Notes: generated by a model not told the origin, from the letters alone. A stretch of 42,320 bases of DNA from Actinomycetota bacterium (GCA_027730505.1 JAQCGT010000012.1:1-42320); one strand, 5' to 3'. Numbered from the stretch's first letter, positions 15,288 through 23,305 are shown. Numbers and translations are program-made.

Positions 15288-16631
15288 TCACACCAGACGA
15301 CCGGTGCGAGCCCACCACTCGATCAGCCGAGATCGCGCCTGGGTGTCGAACGAGAACGCCGACAACACCGCCTCCCCACAGGCGACCAGATCACCGGCGG
15401 TGAGGGCCTCGACGGCCACATCGAGCGACACCCTCGGCCATGGCACCGACATGATCACCGATGGCGATAAACGCACGCTCGTCGGTGCCAGGCCCGAACC
15501 GGCCATCGTCTGCCAGGCGTGCAACGTCGCCACCGGCGACGTCAGCAATGCAGCGATCGCGTCGACGTCACCCGGATCGTGGGGCACCACCGAGACCACG
15601 GGCACGCCCGGCAACCACGAACCGTCCCGATCAGCGACCGCCTCCACCACACGAGTCTGAGCCGCAACGAGCACCTTGGGAACCAACAGGGCCTCAGCCC
15701 ATGGTCGGAACCGACCCTCGAGCTGATCGAGATCAACTCTCGGATGATCAAGGCGCTGCTTCGCGAACCGCACCGGACGCTCACCCCACCGACACCGACC
15801 GGGATCGATCAACCCCGACGTCACCAGCGGCGGACCGACAGCACCGTCGGACACGGCGGGAACAAGTGCGTAGTACTCGTCGCGGAAATTCGCAGTGGCC
15901 CTCGCTCGATCACCGATGGTCGTACCGGTGTCGGGAAGGGCCAACCGAGGAACGTCGAGCACCTCGGTCACCACCGACGACCACGGCGCAGGATCACCGG
16001 GAATGTCCACATCACGGCGCTCGAAGACCAGCATGCACACGTTCACCTCGGCGTCGAATGGACGCTCGGGCGACCACCACGACCCGACGATGTGCGCCGC
16101 GCCCGTCACCGCAGAGCGCAACGCGGCGGCATCACGGGCCGTCAACACCGACTGGGGGAGCAGGATCACCATCCGGCCACCCGGCCGTAGCGACAACACA
16201 CCAGCGAGACAGAACTCCATCGCGGCGTTCGCGTACGGGCCACCGCCGAAACGACTCGCACCACGACGAGACGTCGCCGTTGCCATCTGGGACAGGAACG
16301 GTGGGTTTGCGATCACGAGATCAAACGGTCCGCGTTCACGACTCCAATCCACCGACAACCCGTCAACGCAGCGCACGTCGAGACGCCCGTCGTCTATGGC
16401 AGCCACGGTCTCCGCATCGACATCAGCACCGACGGCGATCACACCGTCGCCGAGTCGATCACAGATAGCTGAGAGCAGCCGACCATCGCCACACGCCGGA
16501 TCGAGCACCCTCATCGCACCAGACGTCGGCGTCACATCGTCAAGCAACGCGTCGGCCATCCGGGCGATGAGTGACGCCGGTGTGTACCAAGCGCCGAGGC
16601 GTCGGCGCTGCGCCGGTTGCCGATCCGCCAT
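15288..16631 (-). CDS. N6-adenine DNA methyltransferase, Eco57I/TaqI-like
   Basis: A 447-residue DNA methyltransferase predicted to methylate adenine N6. Motifs run in gamma-class order: motif X AWYTP (14-18), SAM-binding motif I DPACGDG (44-50), catalytic motif IV NPPF (109-112), then a C-terminal region of about 200 residues likely to be the target-recognition domain. No restriction endonuclease is nearby, so it looks solitary. A longer frame exists upstream, but the ATG at 16631 starts just before motif X and lies six bases after TACGCT, a leaderless -10 box shared with divergent coaA. It heads the operon that continues into the sigma factor 16 bases downstream. Confidence 0.88.
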   Translation of the reverse strand: MADRQPAQRRRLGAWYTPASLIARMADALLDDVTPTSGAMRVLDPACGDGRLLSAICDRLGDGVIAVGADVDAETVAAIDDGRLDVRCVDGLSVDWSRERGPFDLVIANPPFLSQMATATSRRGASRFGGGPYANAAMEFCLAGVLSLRPGGRMVILLPQSVLTARDAAALRSAVTGAAHIVGSWWSPERPFDAEVNVCMLVFERRDVDIPGDPAPWSSVVTEVLDVPRLALPDTGTTIGDRARATANFRDEYYALVPAVSDGAVGPPLVTSGLIDPGRCRWGERPVRFAKQRLDHPRVDLDQLEGRFRPWAEALLVPKVLVAAQTRVVEAVADRDGSWLPGVPVVSVVPHDPGDVDAIAALLTSPVATLHAWQTMAGSGLAPTSVRLSPSVIMSVPWPRVSLDVAVEALTAGDLVACGEAVLSAFSFDTQARSRLIEWWARTGRLV

Positions 16632-16637
16632 CGGCGA

Positions 16638-16647
16638 AGCGTAGGGT
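16638..16647. promoter_or_regulatory. Overlapping divergent -10 boxes between methyltransferase and coaA
   Basis: The ten bases AGCGTAGGGT contain TAGGGT on the plus strand (16642-16647) and TACGCT on the minus strand (16643-16638). They share the TA at 16642-16643. Each hexamer lies exactly six bases before its start codon (GTG 16654; ATG 16631), as expected for leaderless transcripts. Confidence 0.65.
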
Positions 16648-16653
16648 CGCGAC

Positions 16654-17571
16654 GTGCCCGACAGGTACATCGAATTCGATCGAGCCGGCTGGGCCGCGCT
16701 GCGAGCCGCGACCCCGCTCACCCTTGACGACGCCGACCTCGACCGCCTGCGCGGTATCAACGAGCGCATCGACCTCGACGAGGTCACCGCCGTGTACCTG
16801 CCGCTCAGCCGCCTACTGAACCTCTACGTGAGTGCCGTGCAGGACCTGCATCGGGTGTCGGCCACCTTCCTTGGCACGTTCGCGCCGAAAGTGCCGTATG
16901 TGATCGGTGTCGCTGGATCGGTCGCCGTCGGCAAGAGCACCTTCAGCCGCATTCTCCAAGCGTTGCTGTCGCGTTGGCCTGACCACCCGGCGGTCGACCT
17001 CATCACCACCGATGGATTCCTCCATCCCAACCACGTACTCGCCGAACGCGGCCTGATGGATCGCAAAGGCTTTCCCGAGAGCTACGACACCCGCGCCCTC
17101 GTGGGGTTCCTACGCGACGTCAAGAGCGGACGCCCCGAGGTGAGCGCACCGGTGTACGACCACGTGACCTACGACATCGTCCCCGATGCCGCCGTGACGG
17201 TGCGCACCCCCGACATCGTCATTGTCGAAGGAATCAACGTGCTGCAGGTGGGCCGAGATACCACCGAGTACGTGAGCGACTACTTCGACTTCTCGATCTA
17301 TGTCGACGCCGACGAAGACGACATCGAGGAGTGGTATGTGGAACGCTTCCGCACCTTCCGCCAGTCGGTGTTCACCCGACCCGACAGCTACTTCTCGAAC
17401 TATGCCGACCTCGACGATGCGATGGCGGAACAGATGGCACGATCGATCTGGGAGCGGATCAACGGCGTGAACCTCACCGAGAACATCATGCCGACCCGAG
17501 ACAGGGCTTCACTGGTGATCCACAAAGGCGCCGACCACCGGGTCACCTCAGTACGACTGCGCAAACTCTGA
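16654..17571 (+). CDS. coaA: Pantothenate kinase, type I
   Basis: First step of coenzyme A synthesis: ATP-dependent phosphorylation of pantothenate. The 305-residue size and the P-loop [12 protein letters not shown] (85-96) are hallmarks of the CoaA family; [10 protein letters not shown] and FPESYDT further support it. The GTG start at 16654 is fixed by a leaderless -10 box. Its TGA directly abuts the stop of the opposing HAD gene with no spacer (TGATCA). Confidence 0.97.
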   Translation: MPDRYIEFDRAGWAALRAATPLTLDDADLDRLRGINERIDLDEVTAVYLPLSRLLNLYVSAVQDLHRVSATFLGTFAPKVPYVIGVAGSVAVGKSTFSRILQALLSRWPDHPAVDLITTDGFLHPNHVLAERGLMDRKGFPESYDTRALVGFLRDVKSGRPEVSAPVYDHVTYDIVPDAAVTVRTPDIVIVEGINVLQVGRDTTEYVSDYFDFSIYVDADEDDIEEWYVERFRTFRQSVFTRPDSYFSNYADLDDAMAEQMARSIWERINGVNLTENIMPTRDRASLVIHKGADHRVTSVRLRKL

Positions 17572-18282
17572 TCAGATCGTGTGCTCGGCCGCGAGCCAGC
17601 CAGCCACATCACCAATCGATGCGAGTTCATCGAAATGATGCTCGGGATCCGCGACCAACTCGTGCTCCCAGGTGGAGTGATAGGGCACGTGCACACCCCA
17701 TCCGCCGAGTTCGATCAGCGGCAACACATCGCTGCGCACCGAGTTACCGACCATCACGAACCGTTCCGGGGTGATCGACCATTCGCCGAGCAACTTGGCG
17801 TAGGTGTCGACGTCTTTGTTGAGCACCACACCGACCCGTTCGAACAGGTGCTCCAAACCCGATGTGCGCACCTTGCGGGTCTGATGTACGAGATCGCCCT
17901 TGGTGATCAACACGAGGCGATGCGTCGCCGACACTGCAGCGAGTGCTTCTGGAACTCCGGGCAGCAACTCGACGGGTTGACGCAACATGTCGTGGACGTG
18001 ATCGACCAGTGCGCCGAGCACCGCCGAAGGCACCCGACCGCCGGTGGCCGTCACCGCCGCTTCAACCATCGACAGCCCGAATGCCTTCACGCCGTAGCCC
18101 GACAATGGCACCCGGTCGAGTTCGATCGCCCGCAACGAATCAGCCAGATCGACACCATCGGGGGTGTGGGGACCGACCAGTTCGAAGAAGAGCGCCTCAG
18201 CTTCGTCGAACGACTCCTGGCTGCGCCACAAGGTGTCATCGGCATCGAAGCCGACCACGTCGAGCAGATCGCCGCGGCGCAT
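17572..18282 (-). CDS. HAD-superfamily hydrolase
   Basis: A 236-residue haloacid dehalogenase-type phosphatase. Motif I is FDADDTLW with nucleophile D13 and acid D15; motif II lies near LVLITKG; motif III/IV is in VMVGNSVRSDVLP. The helical cap between residues 20 and 105 indicates a C1-type cap. The substrate is unknown. It shares one base with the stop of the HTH_22 gene, forming a three-gene operon with it and the thiamine-binding-like gene. Confidence 0.88.
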   Translation of the reverse strand: MRRGDLLDVVGFDADDTLWRSQESFDEAEALFFELVGPHTPDGVDLADSLRAIELDRVPLSGYGVKAFGLSMVEAAVTATGGRVPSAVLGALVDHVHDMLRQPVELLPGVPEALAAVSATHRLVLITKGDLVHQTRKVRTSGLEHLFERVGVVLNKDVDTYAKLLGEWSITPERFVMVGNSVRSDVLPLIELGGWGVHVPYHSTWEHELVADPEHHFDELASIGDVAGWLAAEHTI

Positions 18283-18641
18283 CAGCGATGGATTGCGTTC
18301 AGATAGTTGTAGACCGTGATCCGGCTCACCTGCATGGCATCGGCGAGGTCCTCCACCGCCCGGCGCAAGGTGAACGCCCCCCGCTCATCCAGCAGCCGCA
18401 CCGCCCGCTGTTTGTCCTCGCGCGACAGGGTCGGAAGTGGACCACCCAACTCGCCTTCCACCGCCTCGATCAACCGGTCGAGGGCCCCGTGCAAGGGCGG
18501 CAGACGCACGGCTGCCACCGTCTCGCCTTCCCACACGACCGGTATGTCAGCGGGTTCAGCCACATCAGCGGCCACCACACGGGCGCCAAGCGCATCGAGC
18601 ACCGGAGTCAACGCGGTGACCAACGGATGATCAAGCGCCAT
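18282..18641 (-). CDS. HTH_22 (YheO-type) transcriptional regulator, short form
   Basis: A 119-residue protein. Residues 72-119 (LSREDKQRAVRLLDERGAFTLRRAVEDLADAM.VSRITVYNYL) match the HTH_22 DNA-binding domain found at the end of YheO-like regulators. The N-terminal 70 residues are too short for the full YheO PAS domain and may be a reduced ligand-binding part. The ATG at 18641 was chosen over upstream in-frame starts because those only extend into the previous gene; this leaves an 11-base overlap. Its partner genes suggest it senses a small cofactor-like molecule, but no ligand can be named. Confidence 0.72.
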   Translation of the reverse strand: MALDHPLVTALTPVLDALGARVVAADVAEPADIPVVWEGETVAAVRLPPLHGALDRLIEAVEGELGGPLPTLSREDKQRAVRLLDERGAFTLRRAVEDLADAMQVSRITVYNYLNAIHR

Positions 18642-18876
18642 CGACCGACACCCCGTCGATCTCGATCGTGACCCGGGTCGCACCATTGGCATACGCCACA
18701 CGAACTACCTCGGCCACCAGTTCAGGCATCTGTTCGGCTTCGGCAATACACGTCGATCCGAACGCCCCGAAGTCGACGGTTACGCCAAGTGCCTCAAGCG
18801 CAGCGACGGGAGCCGTCACGTGCGCACCCGGCTGACCGTCGACGAAAGGCTCGATGGTGAAGTCGAGGCGCTGCAC
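18631..18876 (-). CDS. Thiamine-binding-like protein (MTH1187/YqgV family)
   Basis: An 81-residue protein with a ferredoxin-like fold pattern: strand DFTIEPFVDG, helix HVTAPVAALEALG, strand VDFGAFGSTCIAE, helix MPELVAEVVRVAYANGA, strand RVTIEID. This fits the small MTH1187/YqgV/YkoF thiamine-binding family, although the match is by pattern only. The GTG start is supported by TACAAT (18884-18889), a near-perfect -10 box seven bases upstream. It is the first gene of an operon with the HTH_22 regulator and the HAD phosphatase. Confidence 0.62.
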   Translation of the reverse strand: MQRLDFTIEPFVDGQPGAHVTAPVAALEALGVTVDFGAFGSTCIAEAEQMPELVAEVVRVAYANGATRVTIEIDGVSVDGA

Positions 18877-18883
18877 CTCACCG

Positions 18884-18889
18884 ATTGTA
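18884..18889 (-). promoter_or_regulatory. -10 hexamer TACAAT for the thiamine-binding-like operon
   Basis: On the minus strand TACAAT lies seven bases before the GTG at 18876. It differs from the TATAAT consensus at one position and predicts a leaderless or nearly leaderless mRNA. Confidence 0.55.
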
Positions 18890-18900
18890 GAGCGGACGTG

Positions 18901-19167
18901 TCACGTGCCCATGATGCGCATCAGTTCCTGCGACCTTGCGACACAATCACGGCCGGCGGCGGCGAACGCCTCGTCGAGGCGGGAGAGCACCTGCTTGAAC
19001 GACCCGTTCCAATCCTGTTCGAACCGCTGACGGGCCGGGCCCTGCCACGTTGTCGACCCGATCGAGCGGTCGACGGTTGCGACCATCCGGTGCAACACCT
19101 CAATCTGCTCGGTCAACGTGCGGCCCAATTGGGCCAGTTGTTCGGGATTCGCTCCGTACATCACCAT
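18901..19167 (-). CDS. WXG100 family protein (ESX-like), orphan
   Basis: An 88-residue helical-hairpin protein with W41-Q-G43 at the turn and QRFEQDWNGSF after it, the layout of the WXG100 family, whose members are secreted by type VII systems. A GGAGGA ribosome site (19171-19176) lies just upstream; M3 (19161) has better spacing and may be the real start. No EccC ATPase or other type VII gene is in the window, and no partner WXG protein is adjacent. It could therefore form a homodimer and depend on a system elsewhere, or be an intracellular family member. Confidence 0.8.
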   Translation of the reverse strand: MVMYGANPEQLAQLGRTLTEQIEVLHRMVATVDRSIGSTTWQGPARQRFEQDWNGSFKQVLSRLDEAFAAAGRDCVARSQELMRIMGT

Positions 19168-19219
19168 GATTCCTCCGATCGTGCTCTGCGACTGCGAGAG
19201 CGTCGCCAGAGGGGATCGA

Positions 19220-19849
19220 TCACTCGTCGCCAGGGAAGAGCACACTCGGCGACCATGAATCAGCAGCGGCGACGAGTCCGTCGATCAACGCCTCTGTGTG
19301 CGGCGTGAGACCGTGCTCCCAGTCCCACCACAATGGCGACGAACCGCGTACCCGGGGAGGCAACTCGATCTGGACCCCGGCGCCGCGTGGCAGGTTCACC
19401 GGATTGCGCGGATGCATCCCACGCAGATCCTTCGGAATCTCCTCGGCGTCACTCACCAGTCGATACGCGGGCAGCCGAGATCGAAGGTGCTGAGCCACAT
19501 GATGAGCCAAGTCACGGTTACGACCACCGAGCAGCAGTGACGTGAAGAAGCCCCGTCTCCCGAAGCCGTGCACCGTCACCACCACATCGACATGTTCGAT
19601 GAACGCCGACATGGCATCGGAGTGGCTCGGGTCGAACCGGATCGACGGAATGTGAGGGGGATCGTCGCCGGGATGGAGCACGCCGTAATACGACGCACCA
19701 GCACGCATCGCCGCCTCCCGGGCGATCAGATCGGTGGCGGCTTCGAGCCCGCCACCGTGGTACGCCATGAAGCCGAACGTCGAGCGCAGCACACATTCCT
19801 CGACCACACCGTCGGTGGCCAACAGACGGGCGAAGTCGTCTGACGCCAT
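19220..19849 (-). CDS. Poly-gamma-glutamate hydrolase family protein (PghP-like)
   Basis: A 209-residue protein resembling the zinc-dependent poly-gamma-glutamate hydrolases first known from phages. Supporting motifs are AYHGGGLEAATDLIA (H31, E36), VVVTVHGF (H94), LLLGGRNRDLAHHVAQHL and the late GVQIELPPRVR (E162). The first and last could hold the zinc ligands and catalytic Glu. No signal peptide is visible, so action would be inside the cell or after release. It precedes the WXG100 gene by 52 bases on the same strand; a link between the two is not established. Confidence 0.72.
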   Translation of the reverse strand: MASDDFARLLATDGVVEECVLRSTFGFMAYHGGGLEAATDLIAREAAMRAGASYYGVLHPGDDPPHIPSIRFDPSHSDAMSAFIEHVDVVVTVHGFGRRGFFTSLLLGGRNRDLAHHVAQHLRSRLPAYRLVSDAEEIPKDLRGMHPRNPVNLPRGAGVQIELPPRVRGSSPLWWDWEHGLTPHTEALIDGLVAAADSWSPSVLFPGDE

Positions 19850-19881
19850 GACCGCATCGTGCCACCGTCACACCGCCGACC

Positions 19882-19887
19882 TAGCAT
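19882..19887 (+). promoter_or_regulatory. -10 hexamer of leaderless orn
   Basis: TAGCAT lies eight bases before the ATG at 19896. It is identical to the hexamers before the RidA gene (29272) and the HesB/IscA gene (26782). Confidence 0.5.
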
Positions 19888-19895
19888 CGTTACCG

Positions 19896-20468
19896 ATGTT
19901 GGTGTGGATGGACCTCGAAATGACCGGACTCGATCACACGAGCGACGTCATCGTTGAGATCGCCACGCTCATCACCGACGACGAGTTGCAGATCGTGGCC
20001 GAAGGCCCCGACCTCGTCGTGCACCAACCCGACGAGGTGCTCGCCGCCATGAACGACGTCGTCACCCGCATGCACACCGAGTCGGGCCTGCTCGAAGCCA
20101 TCCGCACCTCCACGCTCGACCTTGCCGAAGCGGGTCGCCTCACGCTCGACTTCATCCGCGAGCACTGCCCCGAACCGGGAACCGTGCCGCTGTGCGGCAA
20201 CTCGATCGGCACCGACCGCCGATTCCTTGCGGCATATCTCCCCGAGATCGAGAACTATCTGCACTACCGCAGCGTCGACGTCTCAACCATCAAAGAACTG
20301 GTTCGTCGTTGGTATCCCCAGACCCAGACCCTGCGGCCCTGGAAACCCAACAGTCACCGCGCCCTCGACGACATCCGAGAGAGCGTCGCTGAACTGCAGC
20401 GCTACCGCGACTTCGTCTTCCGCGACCCGGATCAAGTCGACGCCGCCATTGCCGCTCGCCCCAGTTGA
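19896..20468 (+). CDS. orn: Oligoribonuclease
   Basis: A 3'-5' exonuclease that degrades the last di- to pentanucleotides of RNA, including pGpG from cyclic di-GMP. The DEDDh active site is complete: D6 and E8 (WMDLEMTGLD), D107 (GNSIGTD), H154 and D159 (NSHRALDDI). Length is 190 residues, as usual. The open frame continues upstream into the opposing gene, but the ATG at 19896 starts exactly at the conserved N-terminus and has a TAGCAT box eight bases before it. Confidence 0.96.
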   Translation: MLVWMDLEMTGLDHTSDVIVEIATLITDDELQIVAEGPDLVVHQPDEVLAAMNDVVTRMHTESGLLEAIRTSTLDLAEAGRLTLDFIREHCPEPGTVPLCGNSIGTDRRFLAAYLPEIENYLHYRSVDVSTIKELVRRWYPQTQTLRPWKPNSHRALDDIRESVAELQRYRDFVFRDPDQVDAAIAARPS

Positions 20469-20501
20469 CGAAACCGAGGTTTCAGGTGCGACACTGCACC
20501 C

Positions 20502-21476
20502 ATGCGCGCCGCAGTTGTCGAGCAATACGGAGGACCCGAAGCCATTTCGGTGATGGAGGTTCCCGATCCGATTCCGGGTCCTGACGAGATCCGAGTGGCG
20601 GTCGAGTACAGCGCCTGCAATCGTGCCGACACCCTGCAACGTCAGGGTGCATACCCCGATCCGATCAAACGCCGGCACGAGATCCTCGGACTCGAGTACG
20701 CCGGCCGAGTCGAATCGGTGGGCGAACGGGTCACCCGCTGGTCGGTCGGCGATCGCGTGATGGGCATCGAAGCCGGCGCCTGCAACGCCAGCATGATCGT
20801 CACCCACGAGCGCATGGCGCTTCCGGTGCCCGAATGCATCAGCGACACTGAGATGGGTGCGATCCCCGAGGTGTTCATCACGGCGTGGGATGCACTGTGC
20901 GCCCAAGGTGGCCTCACCGCCGGTCGATGGGCGCTCGTGCACGCTGGTGGTTCCGGCGTCGGCACCGCTGCCATCCAGATCGCGAAGGCCATCGGAGCGA
21001 ACATCGCGGTCACCTGTTCGGCCCGCAAAGCCGACGCCTGTCGTGCCCTCGGCGCCGACCTTGTGCTCGAGCGCTCGCCAGCCGACTGGCTCGGTGCGCT
21101 CACTGAACACGTTCCGGGTGGCGTCGACGTGGTGCTTGACGTGATCGGCGGTGAAGAAGCCGACCGCAACCTCAAGGCCGTGAAGACCCAGGGCACGATC
21201 ATGCAGGTCGGATTCATGGGTGGCACCACCGCCACCATCACCGCCAGCCTGATCTTGTCCAAGCGCATCCACTGGATCGGCACCACCCTGCGGAACCGCC
21301 CGATCGAACAGAAGATCCAGGCGGTGCAGGGATTCGCCGCTGAGATGCTCCCGCTGTTCGAGGCCGGAGTGCTGAAGCCTGTCGTCGACACCACCTTCGC
21401 GCTCGACGACATCGCTGACGCGCATCGCCACATGGAAGCCGACGCCAACATCGGCAAGATCCTCCTCAAGATCTGA
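20502..21476 (+). CDS. Zinc-independent quinone oxidoreductase-like protein (MDR family)
   Basis: A 324-residue NADPH-dependent medium-chain reductase, similar to quinone oxidoreductase QOR/PIG3. The N-terminal half is the GroES-like substrate domain (EYSACNRADTLQRQGAYP, typical of the PIG3/TP53I3 type). The Rossmann domain has HAGGSGVGTAAIQIAKAIG. No catalytic zinc Cys/His set is seen. GACACT, six bases before the ATG, with TTGACG further up may be a weak promoter. Substrate unknown. Confidence 0.9.
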   Translation: MRAAVVEQYGGPEAISVMEVPDPIPGPDEIRVAVEYSACNRADTLQRQGAYPDPIKRRHEILGLEYAGRVESVGERVTRWSVGDRVMGIEAGACNASMIVTHERMALPVPECISDTEMGAIPEVFITAWDALCAQGGLTAGRWALVHAGGSGVGTAAIQIAKAIGANIAVTCSARKADACRALGADLVLERSPADWLGALTEHVPGGVDVVLDVIGGEEADRNLKAVKTQGTIMQVGFMGGTTATITASLILSKRIHWIGTTLRNRPIEQKIQAVQGFAAEMLPLFEAGVLKPVVDTTFALDDIADAHRHMEADANIGKILLKI

Positions 21477-21498
21477 CGTCGAAAAACGCGAGGAGTCG

Positions 21499-21520
21499 CT
21501 CGTTCCGTCCTCGGGACGAG
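21499..21520 (+). promoter_or_regulatory. Hairpin immediately before the whiB start codon
   Basis: CTCGTTCC (21499-21506) pairs with GGGACGAG (21513-21520) around a six-base loop, giving an 8-bp stem with one G-U pair. It ends one base before the ATG at 21522, where it could limit ribosome access. No tract of T follows, so it is not a terminator. Confidence 0.45.
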
Positions 21521-21521
21521 C

Positions 21522-21860
21522 ATGACACTCGAACTCGACTACATCACCGAACCCGTCGTCCTCACCGACACGCATCGCGCCCGCTGCGCCGATGGAGAAG
21601 GCACGTTCACCACGCTGTTCTTCTCCGACGATGCCATCGACTTGGCCCGAGCCAAAGCGATCTGTCAACGGTGCAGCCTGAGCGATGACTGCCTCGCCGG
21701 CGCGCTCGAACGATCAGAGCACTACGGCGTGTGGGGCGGACAACTCCTAATGGATGGTGTGATCGTCGACGACCGCCCACGACGGGGTCGGCCGCCGAAG
21801 AGTCCACGTCCTGCGCTCGAGGTCGAGGAAGTGCCCGTGCCGCCACACCTTGTCGCCTAA
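21522..21860 (+). CDS. WhiB-family Fe-S regulator with C-terminal AT-hook-like tail
   Basis: A 112-residue actinobacterial WhiB-like protein. The four [4Fe-4S] cysteines are C22, C48, C51 and C57 (C-x2-C-x5-C); the turn motif GVWGG is at 69-73. These proteins sense redox/NO and bind the sigma factor sigma-A. After the core comes a basic stretch RPRRGRPPK (85-93), which contains an AT-hook-like GRP core and probably gives DNA binding, as in WhiB7-type proteins. The 45-base leader holds a hairpin next to the start codon. The subtype cannot be fixed. Confidence 0.93.
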   Translation: MTLELDYITEPVVLTDTHRARCADGEGTFTTLFFSDDAIDLARAKAICQRCSLSDDCLAGALERSEHYGVWGGQLLMDGVIVDDRPRRGRPPKSPRPALEVEEVPVPPHLVA

Positions 21861-21866
21861 TAGCCT
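21861..21866 (+). promoter_or_regulatory. -10 hexamer before the TlpA-like/CcdA operon
   Basis: TAGCCT lies six bases before the ATG at 21873, which suggests that this operon is transcribed leaderless and separately from whiB. Confidence 0.5.
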
Positions 21867-21872
21867 GACCAT

Positions 21873-22475
21873 ATGGATCAACGCACCCGGCTCAAGGTGT
21901 TCGCCGGGGTCGCCGGGGTGATCATGCTCGGTCTCATCGCCGTCGGTGCACCGGAGGTGCGCGACGCTGTGAGCGGCTCGGATGTTGACGTCGTGCTCAG
22001 CGAGCCGGGCGAATATCAGCAGCCGGTCGATGGGTCATCGACCACGTTCAGGGACTTCTTCCCCGACGTCGAGATCTACGACACGGCTGGTCAGGCCGTC
22101 ATGAGCCGCGCCCTGCTCGGCACCCCGCTCGTGGTCAACCTCTGGTTCGCCAATTGCCCACCGTGTCAGCGCGAGATGCCCGACTTCGCGGCAGTCGACG
22201 AGGCGACGGGCGATTCGGTCCGCTTCGTCGGCATCAACCCGGTCGATACCGTCGAGCGTATGACCGCCTTCGCCGACTCGGTCGGCGTCACCTATGAGCT
22301 CTACAGCGATCCGTACGCCAGGATCACCGATGCGCTCGGCACAGTTGCGTTCCCACTGACTGTGTTCGTCGACGCTGAGGGCAACGTGCTCGACCGACGA
22401 GGCGTGCTCGACGTCGAATCGCTCGGCGAACGCATCGAAACCCTGTTCGACATCACGGTGGACATCTCCGCGTGA
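21873..22475 (+). CDS. TlpA/ResA-like membrane-anchored thiol-disulfide oxidoreductase
   Basis: A 200-residue protein with an N-terminal membrane anchor (residues 9-26) and a thioredoxin domain outside the membrane. The redox motif is WFANCPPC with C95 and C98; VAFPLTVFV supplies the cis-Pro. The next gene encodes a CcdA-type electron carrier and overlaps by four bases (GTGA), the usual partner for keeping such a domain reduced during cytochrome c maturation. Confidence 0.9.
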   Translation: MDQRTRLKVFAGVAGVIMLGLIAVGAPEVRDAVSGSDVDVVLSEPGEYQQPVDGSSTTFRDFFPDVEIYDTAGQAVMSRALLGTPLVVNLWFANCPPCQREMPDFAAVDEATGDSVRFVGINPVDTVERMTAFADSVGVTYELYSDPYARITDALGTVAFPLTVFVDAEGNVLDRRGVLDVESLGERIETLFDITVDISA

Positions 22476-23305
22476 GCCTGTCGTTCCTGCGTGGACTCGT
22501 CGCTGCGGTCAATCCGTGCGGTTTCGTGCTGCTCCCCACCTACTTGATGTTCTTCCTCGGTGCTGAGGTGACAGGAGCGGCATCGGGGATCGGGGTCCGA
22601 CGCGCCGGCATCAGACGCGCGCTGACGGTGAGCGGTGCATTGACCGCCGGCTTCATGGCGGTGTTCATCGTGGTCGGCATGGTCACGTACCACTTCACCT
22701 CATGGATTCAGCGCAACGCCCGCTACGCCACGATCGTCATCGCCATCGCTCTCGTCATCTTCGGCATCGCCATGCTCTCGGGTCGTCGTCTGCCCATCAA
22801 CACCCCACACCTCAACGCCGGCGGACGTGACCGTGGACTGTGGTCGATGTTCGTCTACGGCATCGCCTACGCCGTCGCATCATTGGGCTGCACCATCGGG
22901 CTGTTCCTTCCGTCGGTGTTCACCGCCCGCGACGACGGACTCATCGCCGCCATCGGTCACGTCGCGGCATACGCGCTCGGCATGGGCATGCTCATCACGG
23001 CGCTCACCGTGTCGCTGGCCGTCGCCAAAGTCGGCCTGCTCGGCGTGCTGCGACGTTCGACGCAGTATGTAGAACGAGTCGCCGGGGTGTTCGTGATCCT
23101 GTCGGGCATCTACCTCGCCTGGTACTTCTGGGTGGTCGACATCGGGTCGGGCACCGACCCCATCACCGGTGCCGTCGAAGACGTGCAGCGCTGGGTGATC
23201 ACCTCGCTCGACGCCAACTGGCAGGTCGCGGCGGTTGTCCTCGGCGCAGTGATCGTCGCCGCCCTCGGTTACGTCCGCTGGGGCCGCGACACCGATCAGC
23301 GATAG
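22472..23305 (+). CDS. ccdA: CcdA/DsbD-family thiol electron-transfer membrane protein
   Basis: A 277-residue protein with about six core helices and an extra C-terminal helix, which carries reducing equivalents across the membrane to the TlpA-like partner. The two essential cysteines are present: C16 in the NPCG motif of helix 1 and C140 in SLGCT of helix 4. The GTG start overlaps the partner's stop. The last ten bases overlap the opposing CoA-transferase gene. Confidence 0.9.
   Translation: MSLSFLRGLVAAVNPCGFVLLPTYLMFFLGAEVTGAASGIGVRRAGIRRALTVSGALTAGFMAVFIVVGMVTYHFTSWIQRNARYATIVIAIALVIFGIAMLSGRRLPINTPHLNAGGRDRGLWSMFVYGIAYAVASLGCTIGLFLPSVFTARDDGLIAAIGHVAAYALGMGMLITALTVSLAVAKVGLLGVLRRSTQYVERVAGVFVILSGIYLAWYFWVVDIGSGTDPITGAVEDVQRWVITSLDANWQVAAVVLGAVIVAALGYVRWGRDTDQR

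Noticed and set aside
17569-17574. TGATCA at the junction of coaA and the HAD gene as a regulatory palindrome
   Set aside because: It is simply the two convergent stop codons abutting; there is no extended symmetry.
20283-21668. A 461-codon minus-strand frame across orn and the quinone oxidoreductase
   Set aside because: It spans two clearly recognised plus-strand genes and contains no family motif, so it is a shadow frame.
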